From assembly GCF_003095375.1 (NCBI RefSeq), contig NZ_QEHR01000003.1:186001-250000 (forward strand): 64,000 bases of DNA. Direction: 5' to 3'. The DNA is from Marixanthomonas spongiae (GTDB lineage Bacteria; Bacteroidota; Bacteroidia; Flavobacteriales; Flavobacteriaceae). Under the pieces are notes generated by a model. That model saw nothing but the letters and a program-made list of their open reading frames with translations. It had not been told where the DNA came from and ran no database searches. This document shows, piece by piece, positions 61,908 to 64,000 of the stretch. Both the position numbers and the translations under genes were made by a program. The number at the start of each line of letters is the position of its first letter. The stretch's first letter is position 1.

Positions 61908-62597
61908 ATGAGAAACGAACAAAAAAATAAAAACTGGAACTTAGTAAAGACGAATGATTCTTGGGCCATTTTCAAGATCATGGGCGAATTTGTAGGCGGT
62001 TATGAAAAATTGAGCCGGATTGGCCCTTGTGTGTCCATTTTTGGTTCGGCTCGTACCAAACCCGACCATAAATATTATAAACTGGCAGAGCGCATTGCCG
62101 AAAAAATAACCAACAACGGCTATGGCGTGATTACCGGTGGTGGGCCCGGTATTATGGAAGCCGGTAACAAAGGCGCACATTTGGCTGGCGGAACTTCAGT
62201 TGGGCTTAACATCACACTGCCTTTTGAGCAGCATGACAATCCTTATATTGACAGCGATAAAAGTATTGATTTCGACTATTTTTTTGTGCGAAAGGTCATG
62301 TTTGTCAAATATTCGCAAGGATTTGTGGTCATGCCCGGTGGCTTTGGGACTTTAGATGAGTTTTTTGAAGCCCTTACCTTAATACAAACCCATAAAATAG
62401 ATAAATTCCCATTGATCTTGGTAGGCACCGAATTTTGGGGCGGTTTGTGGAAATGGGTTAAAGAAACCTTGCTCGATGCAAACAACAATGTAAGTGCTGA
62501 AGATTTGGACCTCGTTCACATTGTGGATCACGAAGACGAAGTGCTCGACATTTTGAACCAGTTTTACGACGAATACAACCTTAGTCCTAACTTTTAA
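61908..62597 (+). CDS. LOG-family protein (TIGR00730, nucleotide 5'-monophosphate phosphoribohydrolase-like)
   Basis: A 229-residue Rossmann-fold protein with SIFGSARTKPDHKYY, GYGVITGGGPGIMEAGNKGA and the catalytic PGGFGTLDEFFEALT motif that defines the LONELY GUY family. Members hydrolyse AMP or cytokinin ribotides to base and ribose 5-phosphate; in bacteria the physiological role is often purine nucleotide turnover. Length is normal. It lies 119 bases after uvrA and 18 bases before the secreted nuclease-like gene. Confidence 0.92.
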   Translation: MRNEQKNKNWNLVKTNDSWAIFKIMGEFVGGYEKLSRIGPCVSIFGSARTKPDHKYYKLAERIAEKITNNGYGVITGGGPGIMEAGNKGAHLAGGTSVGLNITLPFEQHDNPYIDSDKSIDFDYFFVRKVMFVKYSQGFVVMPGGFGTLDEFFEALTLIQTHKIDKFPLILVGTEFWGGLWKWVKETLLDANNNVSAEDLDLVHIVDHEDEVLDILNQFYDEYNLSPNF

Positions 62598-62615
62598 TCG
62601 ATACGCCTCCCCTAT

Positions 62616-63863
62616 ATGCTGAAAAAGTTAATCGTATTCAGTTGTTTTTTGGTCAGTTTTGCTGCTTTATCGCAAAGCACGATCAAAATCATGTTCTATA
62701 ATCTTCTGGAATTTCCCGAGGCCTTACCGCCAAACAGGTCTTTAATCCTACAAAACATTATAGACCAATACGAGCCCGATATCTTTATGGTGTGCGAACT
62801 GCAAAGTGAAGCGGGAGCCGATGAAATTTTGAACACTTCCTTGAACGACGAAGGCAACAATTACGAAAGGGCCGCGTATTTTGAAAACCAATCAGGTTAC
62901 GCCGATCTACAACAGCTTATTTTTTTCAGGAAATCAAAGTTTACACTTCTCGGCAATGAAATAATCACAACAAACGTACGCGACATCAACCATTACACCT
63001 TACAAGCGAATACCGCAAACAAAAGAAGCGATCCTTTGTTGGTCGAGCTTTTTGTAACCCATTTAAAAGCAAGTTCAGGTGGGGAAAACGAACAAAAACG
63101 GTTGCAGATGGTACAACGGTTTACCAATGAACTGGAAGAATTGAACCCCAATTCGTTTGTTGTGTTTTCGGGCGACCTGAACCTGTACAGCTCTACCGAA
63201 CCGGCCTATCAAGAATTATTGGACCCCACCAATGTCATTACCATGGTCGATCCTGCGGATACCCCGGGATTGTGGCACAACAACAGTAACTTTAAGCAAG
63301 TGCACACCCAAAGCACCCGATTAAGTTCAGGGCCTTTTGGGGCCGGTGCCGGTGGCGGGATGGACGATCGGTTCGATTTTATTTTGATTTCTGAAAACAT
63401 GCAAACCAATCCTAAACTGAAGTATGTGGAAGGCAGCTACCAAGCCTTTGGAAATAACGGAAATTGTTTCAATAACAGTGTTAACAGCCCCGATTGCACT
63501 GGCGATTTTTCAGAAACATTACGGAACGATCTCTACAATATGAGCGATCACCTTCCGGTGGTAATGGAGCTGCAAACCAACAAAGATATCATCTTGAGCG
63601 GAACGGATTTTGAGGGGAATGCATTAACTATCTCAATTGAGAACACCTTGGCAAAAACATTGTTAAAAGTACTTGTAAAAACACAAATTCTTGAAAACAG
63701 CATGTTTTCCATCTATAACGTTTTAGGGCAGAAAGTTCTGGAACACCCTATAAACACTTCAGAAAAAACCATTTTCATTCCTGTTTCCCATTTGGCAGAT
63801 GGTATTTACTACCTACAAACCGGGCTGCAAGACAAACCCTTAAAATTTGTGAAGACTTCTTGA
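62616..63863 (+). CDS. Secreted endonuclease/exonuclease/phosphatase-family protein with T9SS sorting domain
   Basis: A 415-residue exported protein with signal peptide (LIVFSCFLVSFAALSQ). The EEP fold has IKIMFYNLLEFP, ICELQSE-like VCELQSE, VVFSGDLNLYSSTEP and a final NMSDHLPVVMEL, with the Asn, Glu, Asp and His of the DNase I-type active site. The last 75 residues form a type A sorting domain (FSIYNVLGQKVLEHPI, then LADGIYYLQTG and LKFVKTS), so it leaves the cell through the type IX system. The substrate may be DNA or phosphoester compounds. The stop overlaps the next start by 4 bases. Confidence 0.9.
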   Translation: MLKKLIVFSCFLVSFAALSQSTIKIMFYNLLEFPEALPPNRSLILQNIIDQYEPDIFMVCELQSEAGADEILNTSLNDEGNNYERAAYFENQSGYADLQQLIFFRKSKFTLLGNEIITTNVRDINHYTLQANTANKRSDPLLVELFVTHLKASSGGENEQKRLQMVQRFTNELEELNPNSFVVFSGDLNLYSSTEPAYQELLDPTNVITMVDPADTPGLWHNNSNFKQVHTQSTRLSSGPFGAGAGGGMDDRFDFILISENMQTNPKLKYVEGSYQAFGNNGNCFNNSVNSPDCTGDFSETLRNDLYNMSDHLPVVMELQTNKDIILSGTDFEGNALTISIENTLAKTLLKVLVKTQILENSMFSIYNVLGQKVLEHPINTSEKTIFIPVSHLADGIYYLQTGLQDKPLKFVKTS

Positions 63864-64000
63864 AGACACGCTTTTTCATAACGGTACTTGGGTTGTTGAT
63901 TGCAGTTTCCGCAGGGGCGCAGTTTGATATTACCATAAACGCGACCTTAAAACCGGAAGCGAAAAGCATCAATATCACCCAACAGATAGTTTTTAAAAAC
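63860..64000 (+). CDS. Probable M1-family metallopeptidase, N-terminal fragment
   Basis: A frame that begins at TTG 63860, overlaps the previous stop by 4 bases (TTGA) and stays open for 47 codons to the end of the window. It encodes a signal peptide (FFITVLGLLIAVSAGAQ) followed by FDITINATLKPEAKSINITQ, which resembles the first strands of the N-terminal domain of M1 aminopeptidases. The zinc site would lie outside the window. The TTG start is inferred from the signal peptide, and the family call is tentative. Confidence 0.55.
   Translation, partial: MKTRFFITVLGLLIAVSAGAQFDITINATLKPEAKSINITQQIVFKN

Overview
The window reads as chromosomal DNA of a marine-type Bacteroidetes bacterium, most likely Flavobacteriaceae. 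The evidence is direct: promoter boxes of the Bacteroidetes type (TAnnTTTG) stand before several genes, Shine-Dalgarno sequences are rare, there is a C-terminal type IX secretion sorting domain, and lipoproteins and protein families typical of flavobacteria are common. I saw no tRNA, rRNA, CRISPR array, transposase or phage gene.

From 1 to about 37.2 kb lies a surface-polysaccharide locus in two arms that converge at 17.8-20 kb. The plus-strand arm (1-17,762) carries UDP-HexNAc dehydrogenase and epimerase genes, a flippase, an EpsG/Wzy-like polymerase, glycosyltransferases, a CapE-CapF-CapG set for UDP-N-acetyl-L-fucosamine, two small initiating sugar-phosphate transferases, a PglD-like acetyltransferase, a PHP-type tyrosine phosphatase, a Wza-like export lipoprotein and a Wzc-like tyrosine kinase. 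The minus-strand arm (37,169 down to 18,089) carries an SLBB export protein, a Wzz-like protein, CysQ, a duplicated DUF2061 membrane protein, CysC, CysD, CysN, three sulfotransferases, a second flippase, two glycosyltransferases, PglE-like and PglF-like enzymes and a Wzi-like outer-membrane protein. Sulfate activation to PAPS, sulfotransferases and PAP removal sit together, with no PAPS reductase in the window. The most economical reading is that the cell makes a sulfated capsule or exopolysaccharide. This is the most interesting system in the window.

From 37.4 to 64 kb the content is mostly housekeeping or envelope-related: Dps; two large paralogous lipoproteins joining a metallophosphoesterase to an outer-membrane barrel, one with its metal ligands lost; an HD-domain protein fused to a Pycsar-effector-like membrane domain, converging on a large GAF protein; a TlpA-like thioredoxin; a SIMPL protein; a rhomboid protease; an LpxL-like acyltransferase; GlmM; an ACP phosphodiesterase; gamma-glutamyltransferase; an unknown four-helix membrane protein; UvrA; a LOG-family protein; a secreted endonuclease/phosphatase with a sorting domain; and the first codons of a probable M1-type peptidase.

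Non-coding structure includes three phased 22-bp repeats after the Wzc-like gene, a repeat block at 19.6-20.0 kb, three ~195-bp repeats at 53.1-53.75 kb, and three 14-bp repeats between cysD and cysN. Long mononucleotide runs lie inside three polysaccharide genes. Family assignments rest on reading motifs by eye; no database search was run.
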